From assembly GCF_965279545.1 (NCBI RefSeq), contig NZ_OZ257250.1, positions 3,472,001-3,536,000 of the forward strand: 64,000 bases of DNA. Direction: 5' to 3'. Positions 17,379 through 24,677 of this stretch are shown in pieces (positions within the stretch are counted from its first letter, which is position 1; each line of letters begins with the position of its first letter). Both the position numbers and the translations under genes were made by a program. The notes below the pieces were generated by a model, which saw only the letters and a list, made by a program, of their open reading frames with translations, ran no database searches and was not told the DNA's origin. The DNA is from Methylibium sp965279545. Lineage in GTDB: Bacteria > Pseudomonadota > Gammaproteobacteria > Burkholderiales > Burkholderiaceae_C.

Positions 17379-18791
17379 TCACTTTCCGATGCAGAACCTG
17401 CCGAAGATCTCGCCCAGCAGGTCGTCCGGCGTGTAGCGGCCGGTGATCAGGCCGAGCGCATCGTGCGCCAGCCGCAGCTCCTCGGCCAGCAGGTCGAGCG
17501 CGGCGTCGGCGCGTGCCGCGAGTTGCTGCGCCCGGGCCAGGTGTTCGGCGGTCGCCTGCAGGGCCTGCAGGTGCCGTGTGCGTGCAATGAACACGCCTTC
17601 GCTGCCGGCTTGCCAGCCGGCCAGTTGCAGCAGCCGGTGGCGCAGCGCCTCGAGGCCTTCGCCGGTGCGCGCCGACAGCCGCAGCGCATCCCTCGGCAGC
17701 GCCGCCGCCTGCGCGGCGGCGGCATCGGCCTTGTTGTGCACGTCGAGCACGCTCACGCCGGCCGGCAGGCGTGCGGCGATGTCGCGCTCGGCCGCGTCGT
17801 AGCCCGGCTCGCCGGCACGCGTGAGGTCGTGCAGGAAGATCACCGCATCGGCTTCGCCGATCGCGCCCCAGCTGCGCTGCATGCCGATGCGCTCGACCTC
17901 GTCACGCGCTTCGCCCTCGGCGCGCAGGCCGGCGGTGTCGATCACGTGCAGCGGCACACCTTCGATCTGGATCGTTTCGGCGACCTTGTCGCGCGTGGTG
18001 CCGGCGATCGGCGTGACGATCGCCAGCTCGGCGCCGGCCAGCGCGTTCAGCAGCGAGCTCTTGCCGACGTTGGGCTGGCCGGCCAGCACGACCCGCAGAC
18101 CCTCGCGCAGCAGCGCGCCCTGGCGCGCACGCGCACGCACCGCGTCCAGCGCCTCGGCGATGCGCGACAGGCGGCCCCGCGCGTCGGCCTTTTCCAGGAA
18201 GTCGATCTCCTCCTCGGGAAAATCGAGCGTGGCCTCGACCAGCATGCGCAGCTCGATCAGCCGGTCGCGCAGCAGGTCGACCTGCTGCGAGAACGCGCCG
18301 GCCAGCGCACGGCCGGCCGAACGGGCCGCCGCCTCGGTGCTGGCGTCGATCAGGTCGGCCACCGCCTCGGCCTGGGCCAGGTCGAGCTTGTCGTTGAGGA
18401 AGGCGCGCTCGGTGAACTCGCCCGGCTCGGCCACCCGCAAGCCGCCCAGCCGCGGCCGGCCGCTGCGCGCGTCGGGCTGCGCGGCGGCCTCCAGGCAGCG
18501 CGCCAGCAGCAGCTGCAGCAGCACCGGCCCGCCGTGGGCCTGCAGCTCCAGCACGTCCTCGCCGGTGTAGCTGTGCGGCGCCGGGAAATGCAGCGCCAGG
18601 CCCTGGTCGATGGCCTCGCCCTGGGCATCCAGGAACGGACCGTAGTGCGCATGACGCGGCTCCAGCGCGCGGCCGCACAGGGCCTCGATCAGCGCACCGA
18701 GCCCGCGGCCCGACACCCGCACGATGCCGACCGCGCCGCGTCCCGGTGCGGTGGCGATGGCAACGATGGGGTCGTGGTGGCGGGGCAGCAT
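17379..18791 (-). CDS. mnmE: tRNA uridine-5-carboxymethylaminomethyl GTPase MnmE
   Basis: A 470-residue protein that modifies wobble U34 of tRNAs together with MnmG. It has an N-terminal tetrahydrofolate-binding domain (IVAIATAPGRGAVGIVRVSG), helical domains, and an inserted G domain (about residues 220-380) with GQPNVGKSSLLNAL, the GTTRD switch, DTAG and the NKAD specificity motif. The C-terminus ends FCIGK with the conserved Cys. The ATG at 18791 matches the family start; an in-frame upstream start would run over the yidC terminator. Position next to yidC is standard near the origin. Confidence 0.97.
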   Translation of the reverse strand: MLPRHHDPIVAIATAPGRGAVGIVRVSGRGLGALIEALCGRALEPRHAHYGPFLDAQGEAIDQGLALHFPAPHSYTGEDVLELQAHGGPVLLQLLLARCLEAAAQPDARSGRPRLGGLRVAEPGEFTERAFLNDKLDLAQAEAVADLIDASTEAAARSAGRALAGAFSQQVDLLRDRLIELRMLVEATLDFPEEEIDFLEKADARGRLSRIAEALDAVRARARQGALLREGLRVVLAGQPNVGKSSLLNALAGAELAIVTPIAGTTRDKVAETIQIEGVPLHVIDTAGLRAEGEARDEVERIGMQRSWGAIGEADAVIFLHDLTRAGEPGYDAAERDIAARLPAGVSVLDVHNKADAAAAQAAALPRDALRLSARTGEGLEALRHRLLQLAGWQAGSEGVFIARTRHLQALQATAEHLARAQQLAARADAALDLLAEELRLAHDALGLITGRYTPDDLLGEIFGRFCIGK

Positions 18792-18817
18792 GCGCGCGAT
18801 TGTCGGCCCGCAAGGCA

Positions 18818-18842
18818 CAACGCCCCGCGAGGCGGGGCGTTG
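18818..18842 (-). terminator. Intrinsic-type hairpin between yidC and mnmE
   Basis: CAACGCCCCGC and GCGGGGCGTTG pair around a GAG loop, giving an 11-bp stem in the spacer after yidC. There is no T-run, so it may only attenuate leftward transcription. Confidence 0.6.
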
Positions 18843-18888
18843 CATCACTCGGCGCGCGGCGGGCTCGGTCCGGCGCCGGGGGCGCCGC

Positions 18889-20556
18889 TCAGTTCACGCC
18901 CAGCCGCCGGTTGATCACCCACTGCTGCACGATCGACAGCAGGTTGTTGGTGATCCAGTACAGCACCAGGCCGGCCGGGAACACGAAGAACATCACCGAG
19001 AACATCAGCGGCATGATCCACATCATCTTGGCCTGCATCGGGTCCGGCGGCGTCGGGTTCAGCCAGGTCTGCAGCATCGTGGTGCCGGTCATCACGAGCG
19101 GCAGGATGAACAGCGGGTCCTTGACCGACAGGTCCGTGATCCAGCCCAGCCAGGGCGCGTTGCGCATCTCCACGCTCGACAGCAGCACCCAGTACAGCGC
19201 GATGAACACCGGCATCTGGACCAGGATCGGCAGGCAGCCGCCCAGCGGGTTGACCTTCTCCTCCTTGTAGATGCGCATCATCTCCTGCTGCATCTGCTGC
19301 GGCTTGTCCTTCAGCCGCTCGCGCATCTCGGTGATCTTCGGGTTGATGGCCTTCATCTTCGCCATCGACGAATAGGCCTTCGCATTGAGCCAGTAGAACG
19401 CCGCCTTCAGCAGCACCACCAGCGCGACGATCGCCCAGCCCCAGTTGCCGATCAGCTTGTGCAGTTGGTCGAGCAGCCAGAACAGCGGCTTGGCGATGAT
19501 CGTGAACCAGCCGTAGTCCTTGACCAGCTCGAGCCCGGGCGCCAGCGCTTCGAGCTTCTTTTCTTCCTGCGGGCCGATGAACAGCACGCTGTCGATGCTC
19601 TTGCTCGTGCCCGGTGCGATCTCGCCCAGCGGGAGCTTCTCACCGACGGCATAGACGGGTAGGCCGAAGTCCGTGTGCCTCAGCGTGTAGAACTCCCGCG
19701 GCGCCTTGTCGTTGTGCAGCCAGGCCGAGAAGAAATAGTGCTGCACCATCGCGACCCAACCGTTGTCGGCGCTCTTGTTGTAGTCGGCGTTGCCCTTCTC
19801 GATCGCCTTGAAATCGACCTTCTGGAACTTGCTGGCGTCGGTGTACACCACCGGCCCGGTGAACGACTGTGGCGCGCTCAGGAAGCTGCTGTGGCCCTCG
19901 ACGCTGGCGTCACGCACCAGCTGCAGGTAGAGCACCGGTGACACCGGCGCGGTCGAGGTGTTGACGACCTCATGCTTCACGTCGACCGCATAGCTGCCGC
20001 GCTCGAGGGTGAGGGTCTTCCTCAGCTTCACACCGCCCTGCTCGGGCGACTCGAACACCACGCTGAGCGCGTCGCGCCCGGCGGCCAGCGCCGTCTCGCC
20101 CGGCTGCAACTGCAGCGCCGTCAGGTGCGTGGGCAGGTCGGGCGCACCGATCAGGCCAGTCTGCGCCAGATAGACATGGTCCTTCGAACGGTCGAACAGC
20201 ACCACGTTCCTGGTGCGGTCGTTCTGGTCGATCTGGGTCAGCAGCTCGGCGCGCACCACGTCGCCGCCGCGCGCATCGAGGGTCAGCTTCAGCACGTCGG
20301 TGCTCACGGTCACCGTCGGCGTGGCGGCAGATGCCGCTGCAGCCACCACCGGCGGCGTGCCCGCCGCGGCCGCGGCGGGCGTCCCCGGGGTGGCCTCGGG
20401 CAGCGTGCCGGAGGCCGGCGCCGCGCTCGCCGCCACCGGCCGCGACGAGGGGCCGAACAGCGACGGCTGGCCGTTGTGCTTGTTCCACGCGTCCCACAGC
20501 AGGACGAGCGACATCGTGAACACCACCCACAGCAGGGTGCGGCGCATATCGGTCAT
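18889..20556 (-). CDS. yidC: Membrane protein insertase YidC
   Basis: A 555-residue insertase. An N-terminal signal-anchor helix (LLWVVFTMSLVLLWDAW) is followed by an Ala/Pro-rich linker (about residues 35-95), the large periplasmic beta domain (about 95-350) and five C-terminal helices of the YidC/Oxa1 core. The core includes the FKAAFYWL region and the PILVQMPVFIALYWVLLSS segment. It inserts inner-membrane proteins with or without SecYEG. Its start overlaps yidD by 4 nt. Confidence 0.97.
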   Translation of the reverse strand: MTDMRRTLLWVVFTMSLVLLWDAWNKHNGQPSLFGPSSRPVAASAAPASGTLPEATPGTPAAAAAGTPPVVAAAASAATPTVTVSTDVLKLTLDARGGDVVRAELLTQIDQNDRTRNVVLFDRSKDHVYLAQTGLIGAPDLPTHLTALQLQPGETALAAGRDALSVVFESPEQGGVKLRKTLTLERGSYAVDVKHEVVNTSTAPVSPVLYLQLVRDASVEGHSSFLSAPQSFTGPVVYTDASKFQKVDFKAIEKGNADYNKSADNGWVAMVQHYFFSAWLHNDKAPREFYTLRHTDFGLPVYAVGEKLPLGEIAPGTSKSIDSVLFIGPQEEKKLEALAPGLELVKDYGWFTIIAKPLFWLLDQLHKLIGNWGWAIVALVVLLKAAFYWLNAKAYSSMAKMKAINPKITEMRERLKDKPQQMQQEMMRIYKEEKVNPLGGCLPILVQMPVFIALYWVLLSSVEMRNAPWLGWITDLSVKDPLFILPLVMTGTTMLQTWLNPTPPDPMQAKMMWIMPLMFSVMFFVFPAGLVLYWITNNLLSIVQQWVINRRLGVN

Positions 20557-20891
20557 GACGAGATCTCGCAGGGAGGACGAGGCGCCGACGCGGCGACCTC
20601 ATGGGAGGAAGGGGACCGACCGGAGGCCTCGCGACCGCCCAGCCAGCCGGGCGGCTGGGCGGGAACCGGGTCGTGGCCACCGGAGCAGGCCGGATGACAG
20701 CGCAACAGGCGCCGCGTGGCGAGATAGCTGCCGCCCAGGGCACCGTGACGTTCCAGCGCCTCGAGCGCATAGGCCGAGCAACTGGGTGTGAAGCGGCAGC
20801 TGCTGCCCAGCCAGGGGCTGAGCAGCAGGCGATAGGCCCGTACCGCACCCATCAGCAAGCGCTGCGGGAGGCACGACAGGCGCGGGCTCAT
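20553..20891 (-). CDS. yidD: Membrane protein insertion efficiency factor YidD
   Basis: A 112-residue protein. The conserved block (residues 7-70) contains LLSPWLGSSCRFTPSCSAYALEAL with three conserved Cys, then RRLLRCHPACSGGHDPVP. The C-terminal 30 residues are a variable Pro/Ser tail. It sits between rnpA and yidC with 4-nt overlaps on both sides, the canonical arrangement. Confidence 0.96.
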   Translation of the reverse strand: MSPRLSCLPQRLLMGAVRAYRLLLSPWLGSSCRFTPSCSAYALEALERHGALGGSYLATRRLLRCHPACSGGHDPVPAQPPGWLGGREASGRSPSSHEVAASAPRPPCEISS

Positions 20892-21319
20892 CGGCGGCCC
20901 CCGGCCGCGATCTGGAACAAGGCGGCCAGTTCACCGTGCACGGCGGCGCGCAAGGCATTCGATGCCGCGCTCGGAAACTGTGCCGGCGAGAACGGGCTGC
21001 GTAGGCGCAGGACCCAATCGCCGGCCGACAGCCCGCCCGCACAGCGCTGGAATGCGCCGCGCCCCTGCCGCTTGATCAGGCTGCGCGTCACGGCGCGGCG
21101 TGCATGGCGCTTGGGGATCACGAGACCGAACCGGAGTCGCTCATCCACAAGGACCGTGGGCGGCACACCGGGCGGTGTTGACAACTCTCCAGCAACCCCG
21201 TCTTCGGCGACGGCCAGGTGGTGCAACACGAAGTGCTCGGACCGGGCACAGGGACGCTTGGCGAGTACCCGCTCGAAGTCGGCAGCGCGCAACCCCGCTG
21301 CGGCGGTGGTGCGGCTCAC
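20888..21319 (-). CDS. rnpA: Ribonuclease P protein component
   Basis: A 143-residue basic protein that helps RNase P RNA bind pre-tRNA leaders. Family features are RLRFGLVIPKRHARRAVTRS and the following basic SLIKRQGRGAF (RNR-type motif, here degenerate). The start is taken as GTG 21319, preceded by a GAGG Shine-Dalgarno and 25 nt after the rpmH stop. An upstream in-frame start would overlap rpmH. The stop overlaps yidD. Confidence 0.93.
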   Translation of the reverse strand: MSRTTAAAGLRAADFERVLAKRPCARSEHFVLHHLAVAEDGVAGELSTPPGVPPTVLVDERLRFGLVIPKRHARRAVTRSLIKRQGRGAFQRCAGGLSAGDWVLRLRSPFSPAQFPSAASNALRAAVHGELAALFQIAAGGRR

Positions 21320-21344
21320 GCCTCGGGAGCGGGAAACGTCTGGA

Positions 21345-21479
21345 TCAGAGGCCCAGGCGCTTGCGGCCCTTGGCGCGGCGTGCGTTGAGCACGTGGCGGC
21401 CACCGCGCGTCTTCATGCGCACGAGGAAACCATGGGTGCGGGCGCGGCGGATCTTCGAAGGTTGGTAAGTGCGTTTCAT
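21345..21479 (-). CDS. rpmH: 50S ribosomal protein L34
   Basis: A 44-residue protein with the standard L34 sequence from MKRTYQPSKIRRARTHGF to KGRKRLGL. It is the first gene of the leftward rpmH-rnpA-yidD-yidC cluster next to dnaA. It is missed by length-filtered ORF calling. Confidence 0.98.
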   Translation of the reverse strand: MKRTYQPSKIRRARTHGFLVRMKTRGGRHVLNARRAKGRKRLGL

Positions 21480-21791
21480 GTGAGCCTCTGGCCCCTGGAC
21501 GGGCGATGCGGGGGCATGGGGTGCGCAGCGTGCCTCCGGGCAGGATCAAGACCCGGGGGCGGTGCTGCAGTGAGCCTGCAGCGGCGCGGGCGACAGCCCG
21601 GACCAGCCGCGAACCCGATGCGGGAAACCAGTGATTACATCAAAAATCCCCTTTTCGGTCAACGACTTGCACCGAGAAGCCTGGGCCTGCGGACCGGCAA
21701 GCGCCGTCGCAAAGACTGTGGATAACCACGTTTTCAGCCGCTGGCGACCGCTAGAATCGCCCGGCTGAAGAAAGAATTGTCCACAAGAAAG
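21480..21791. promoter_or_regulatory. dnaA: rpmH-dnaA divergent control region, possible oriC part
   Basis: 312 nt. It contains an AT-rich patch (about 21630-21665, ATTACATCAAAAATCCCC and neighbours), a perfect DnaA box in reverse orientation (TGTGGATAA, 21718-21726) and a one-mismatch box TTGTCCACA (21777-21785) just upstream of the dnaA ATG. A TAGAAT -10-like hexamer is at 21752-21757. The boxes flank that hexamer, which fits DnaA autoregulation. The AT-rich patch lies toward rpmH and could be its promoter or an unwinding element. Confidence 0.7.
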
Positions 21792-23201
21792 ATGAGCGCT
21801 GACGTCTGGTCACGGGGCTGCGAACGCCTGGCGACCGAGCTGCCCGAGCAGCAGTTCAACACCTGGATCCGTCCCCTGCCCGCGGCCGAACTCGTCGACC
21901 GCGGCGAGACGGCCGTGGCCACGCTGCGCGTACCCAACCGCTTCAAGCTCGACTGGATCCGCACGCAGTACGCGGCGCGCATCGAGTCCGTGCTGAGCGA
22001 TCTCGCCGGCAAACCGGTCCGCCTGGACCTGCAGCTCGCAGCCCGCGAAGCCCCGCTGCGCTTGTCGCCGGCCGAGGCACCCCGCGTCAACGGCCACCCG
22101 CAGGCCGCCGGTCAATGGCTCGGCGCGCCCTCGGTCTCCGCGAACCACCCGCCTGCCGCACCGGCCGCGGCGCAGCTGCCCAAGCACCGCCTCAACACCG
22201 CGCTGACCTTCGACACCCTGGTGCCGGGCCGCGCCAACCAGATGGCCCGCACCGCCGCACTGCACGTGGCCGGCGCGCCCGGCGTCATGTACAACCCGCT
22301 GTTCATCTACGGCGGCGTCGGCCTGGGCAAGACGCACCTGATCCACGCGGTGGGCAACGCGCTGCTGCGCGACAAGCCCGACGCCCGCATCCTCTACCTG
22401 CACGCCGAGCAGTTCATCACCGACGTGGTGAAGAACTACCAGCGCAAGACCTTCGACGAGCTCAAGGCCAAGTACCACTCGCTCGACCTGCTGCTGATCG
22501 ACGATGTGCAGTTCTTCGCCGGCAAGGAGCGCACCCAGGAGGAGTTCTTCAACGCCTTCGAGGCGCTGCTGGCCAAGCGCGCGCACATCATCATGACCAG
22601 CGACACCTACCCCAAGGGGCTGGCCGACATCGACGAGCGCCTGACCTCGCGCTTCGACGCCGGGCTGACGGTGGCGATCGAGCCGCCCGAGCTGGAGATG
22701 CGCGTGGCGATCCTGATGAAGAAGTCCGACGTCGAAGGCACGCCTATGCCCGAGGACGTGGCCTTCTTCGTCGCGAAGAACGTGCGCGCCAACGTGCGCG
22801 AGCTCGAAGGCGCGCTGCGCAAGGTGCTGGCCTATGCGCGCTTCAGCCAGAAGGACATCAGCATCGCGCTCGCCCGCGAGGCCCTGAAGGACCTGCTGTC
22901 GATCCAGAACCGCCAGGTCGGCGTCGAGAACATCCAGAAGACCGTGGCCGACTTCTACAAGATCAAGGTGGCCGACATGTACTCCAAGAAGCGCCCGGCC
23001 AGCATCGCCCGGCCGCGCCAGATCGCGATGTACCTGGCCAAGGAGCTGACGCAGAAGAGCCTGCCCGAGATCGGCGAGCTGTTCGGTGGCCGCGACCACA
23101 CGACCGTGCTGCATGCCGTGCGCAAGATCGGCGGCGAGCGCGGCAAGAACACCGAGTTGAACCAGCAGCTGCACGTGCTGGAACAGACGCTCAAGGGCTG
23201 A
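21792..23201 (+). CDS. dnaA: Chromosomal replication initiator DnaA
   Basis: A 469-residue initiator. Domain I is at about residues 1-80, the Pro/Ala-rich linker domain II at about 80-135, and the AAA+ domain III at about 135-350. Domain III has Walker A GGVGLGKTHLIHA (about 174-186) and Walker B LLLIDDVQFFAG. Domain IV carries the DNA-binding signature GGRDHTTVLHA (about 432-442). The ATG at 21792 is preferred to an in-frame TTG at 21777, which lies inside a DnaA box. Confidence 0.98.
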   Translation: MSADVWSRGCERLATELPEQQFNTWIRPLPAAELVDRGETAVATLRVPNRFKLDWIRTQYAARIESVLSDLAGKPVRLDLQLAAREAPLRLSPAEAPRVNGHPQAAGQWLGAPSVSANHPPAAPAAAQLPKHRLNTALTFDTLVPGRANQMARTAALHVAGAPGVMYNPLFIYGGVGLGKTHLIHAVGNALLRDKPDARILYLHAEQFITDVVKNYQRKTFDELKAKYHSLDLLLIDDVQFFAGKERTQEEFFNAFEALLAKRAHIIMTSDTYPKGLADIDERLTSRFDAGLTVAIEPPELEMRVAILMKKSDVEGTPMPEDVAFFVAKNVRANVRELEGALRKVLAYARFSQKDISIALAREALKDLLSIQNRQVGVENIQKTVADFYKIKVADMYSKKRPASIARPRQIAMYLAKELTQKSLPEIGELFGGRDHTTVLHAVRKIGGERGKNTELNQQLHVLEQTLKG

Positions 23202-23435
23202 AGCATGCCGAAGTACACGCCGTCAAGTGACAAGGCTGGGGACAAGTTCCGCACAAACAGGGAGTCATCCACAGCCTGCCGAGCCGCGCCCGACTTGTTG
23301 TCTGTGAGTCCCGCGCAAACCGAGCCACCGCCCACAGGGTTGAAACCCGGCTAAGTGACTGCCGGAACAAGCGAAAATGGCCTTGTCCACATGAAGTGCC
23401 AGCCCCTACTAAAACGACTACCTCAAGAGGTTTAA
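23202..23435. promoter_or_regulatory. dnaA-dnaN intergenic region with DnaA-box-like sites
   Basis: 234 nt with near-consensus boxes TCATCCACA (23265-23273) and TTGTCCACA (23383-23391), plus weaker CCCACAG/GACAAG sites. An AT-richer stretch (CTACTAAAACGACTACC) precedes the dnaN ribosome site AAGAGG. It probably carries the dnaN promoter and may form part of oriC. Confidence 0.6.
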
Positions 23436-24554
23436 ATGATTGTCTTGAAGAGCCCGCAGGAAAAATTTCTGGGTGCACTGCAAGCCGTGTCGGGCATCGT
23501 GGAGCGACGCCACACCTTGCCGGTGCTGGCCAACGTGCTGCTGCGCAAGACCGGCAACGCAATCGAGTTCACGACCAGTGACCTCGAGATCCAGGTCCGA
23601 ACGCAGGCCGAGTTCGATGGCGACGCCGGCAACTTCAGCACCACCGTCGGGGCCCGCAAGCTGATCGACATCCTGCGCACCCTGCCGGCCGACCAGAACG
23701 TCACGCTCAGCAGCGCGCAGAACAAGCTCACGCTCACCGGCGGCAAGAGCCGCTTCACGCTGCAGACGCTGCCTGCCGAGGACTTTCCGCTGGTGCAGGA
23801 GGCGGCCGACTTCGGCCCGGCCTTCAGCGTGCCGCAGAAGTCGCTGAAGGCCCTGATCGCCCAGGTGCACTTCGCGATGGCGGTGCACGACATCCGCTAC
23901 TACCTCAACGGCATCCTGTTCGTCGCCGAAGGCAAGAGCCTCACGCTGGTGGCCACCGACGGCCACCGTCTCGCGCTGGCCCAGGCCACGCTCGATGTCG
24001 AAATGCCCAAGCAGGAAGTCATCCTGCCGCGCAAGACCGTGCTCGAGCTGCAGCGCCTGCTGCGCGACGACAAGGAAGCCGAGAACGCGCCGATCGAAAT
24101 GCGCTTCGCCGGCAACCAGGCCAAGTTCGTCTTCTCCGGCATGGAATTCGTCACCAAGCTGGTCGAGGGCAAGTTCCCCGACTACAACCGCGTGATCCCC
24201 AAGAACCACAAGAACCATGTCACGCTGGGCCGCGCACCGCTGCTGTCGAGCCTGCAGCGCGCGGCCATCCTGACGAGCGAGAAGTTCAAGGGCGTGCGCC
24301 TGAACTTCGAGCCCGGCAGCCTGCGCATCGCGTCGAGCAATGCCGAGCAGGAAGAGGCCAAGGAAGAGCTCGAGGTCGACTACGGCGGCGACGCCATCGA
24401 GATCGGCTTCAACGTTACCTACCTGATGGACGTGCTGGCCAACATGGGCCAGGAGATGGTCACGCTGTCGCTGCAGGACTCCAACAGCTCGGCCCTCTTC
24501 ACGGTGCCCGAACAGAGCGGCTTCAAGTACGTGGTGATGCCGATGAGGATCTGA
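23436..24554 (+). CDS. dnaN: DNA polymerase III beta sliding clamp
   Basis: A 372-residue clamp subunit with three similar domains of about 120 residues. It begins MIVLKSPQEKFLGALQAVSG and ends FKYVVMPMRI, the conserved C-terminus. It forms the ring that tethers polymerase III and binds clamp-interacting peptides. The gene follows dnaA in the universal order and is followed by a hairpin at 24610-24626. Confidence 0.98.
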   Translation: MIVLKSPQEKFLGALQAVSGIVERRHTLPVLANVLLRKTGNAIEFTTSDLEIQVRTQAEFDGDAGNFSTTVGARKLIDILRTLPADQNVTLSSAQNKLTLTGGKSRFTLQTLPAEDFPLVQEAADFGPAFSVPQKSLKALIAQVHFAMAVHDIRYYLNGILFVAEGKSLTLVATDGHRLALAQATLDVEMPKQEVILPRKTVLELQRLLRDDKEAENAPIEMRFAGNQAKFVFSGMEFVTKLVEGKFPDYNRVIPKNHKNHVTLGRAPLLSSLQRAAILTSEKFKGVRLNFEPGSLRIASSNAEQEEAKEELEVDYGGDAIEIGFNVTYLMDVLANMGQEMVTLSLQDSNSSALFTVPEQSGFKYVVMPMRI

Positions 24555-24609
24555 CGCCTTGCGTCATTTCCTCATCGGCATTGCATGCCGACCATGTTTG
24601 CACCCCCTG

Positions 24610-24634
24610 CCCCCGCCAGGCGGGGGTTCTAGTT
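24610..24634 (+). terminator. Hairpin between dnaN and gyrB
   Basis: CCCCCG pairs with CGGGGG around CCAGG, followed by TTCTAGTTT on the plus strand. It is a weak intrinsic terminator or attenuator before gyrB. Confidence 0.6.
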
Positions 24635-24677
24635 TGATGGACACCCGGGCCGCGCAGCGGCCCTCTTGCTTGAAGCC

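Noticed and set aside
24603..24630. Hairpin near the dnaN end as an attachment or regulatory site
   Set aside because: Best explained as a weak terminator; no repeat of it was found elsewhere.
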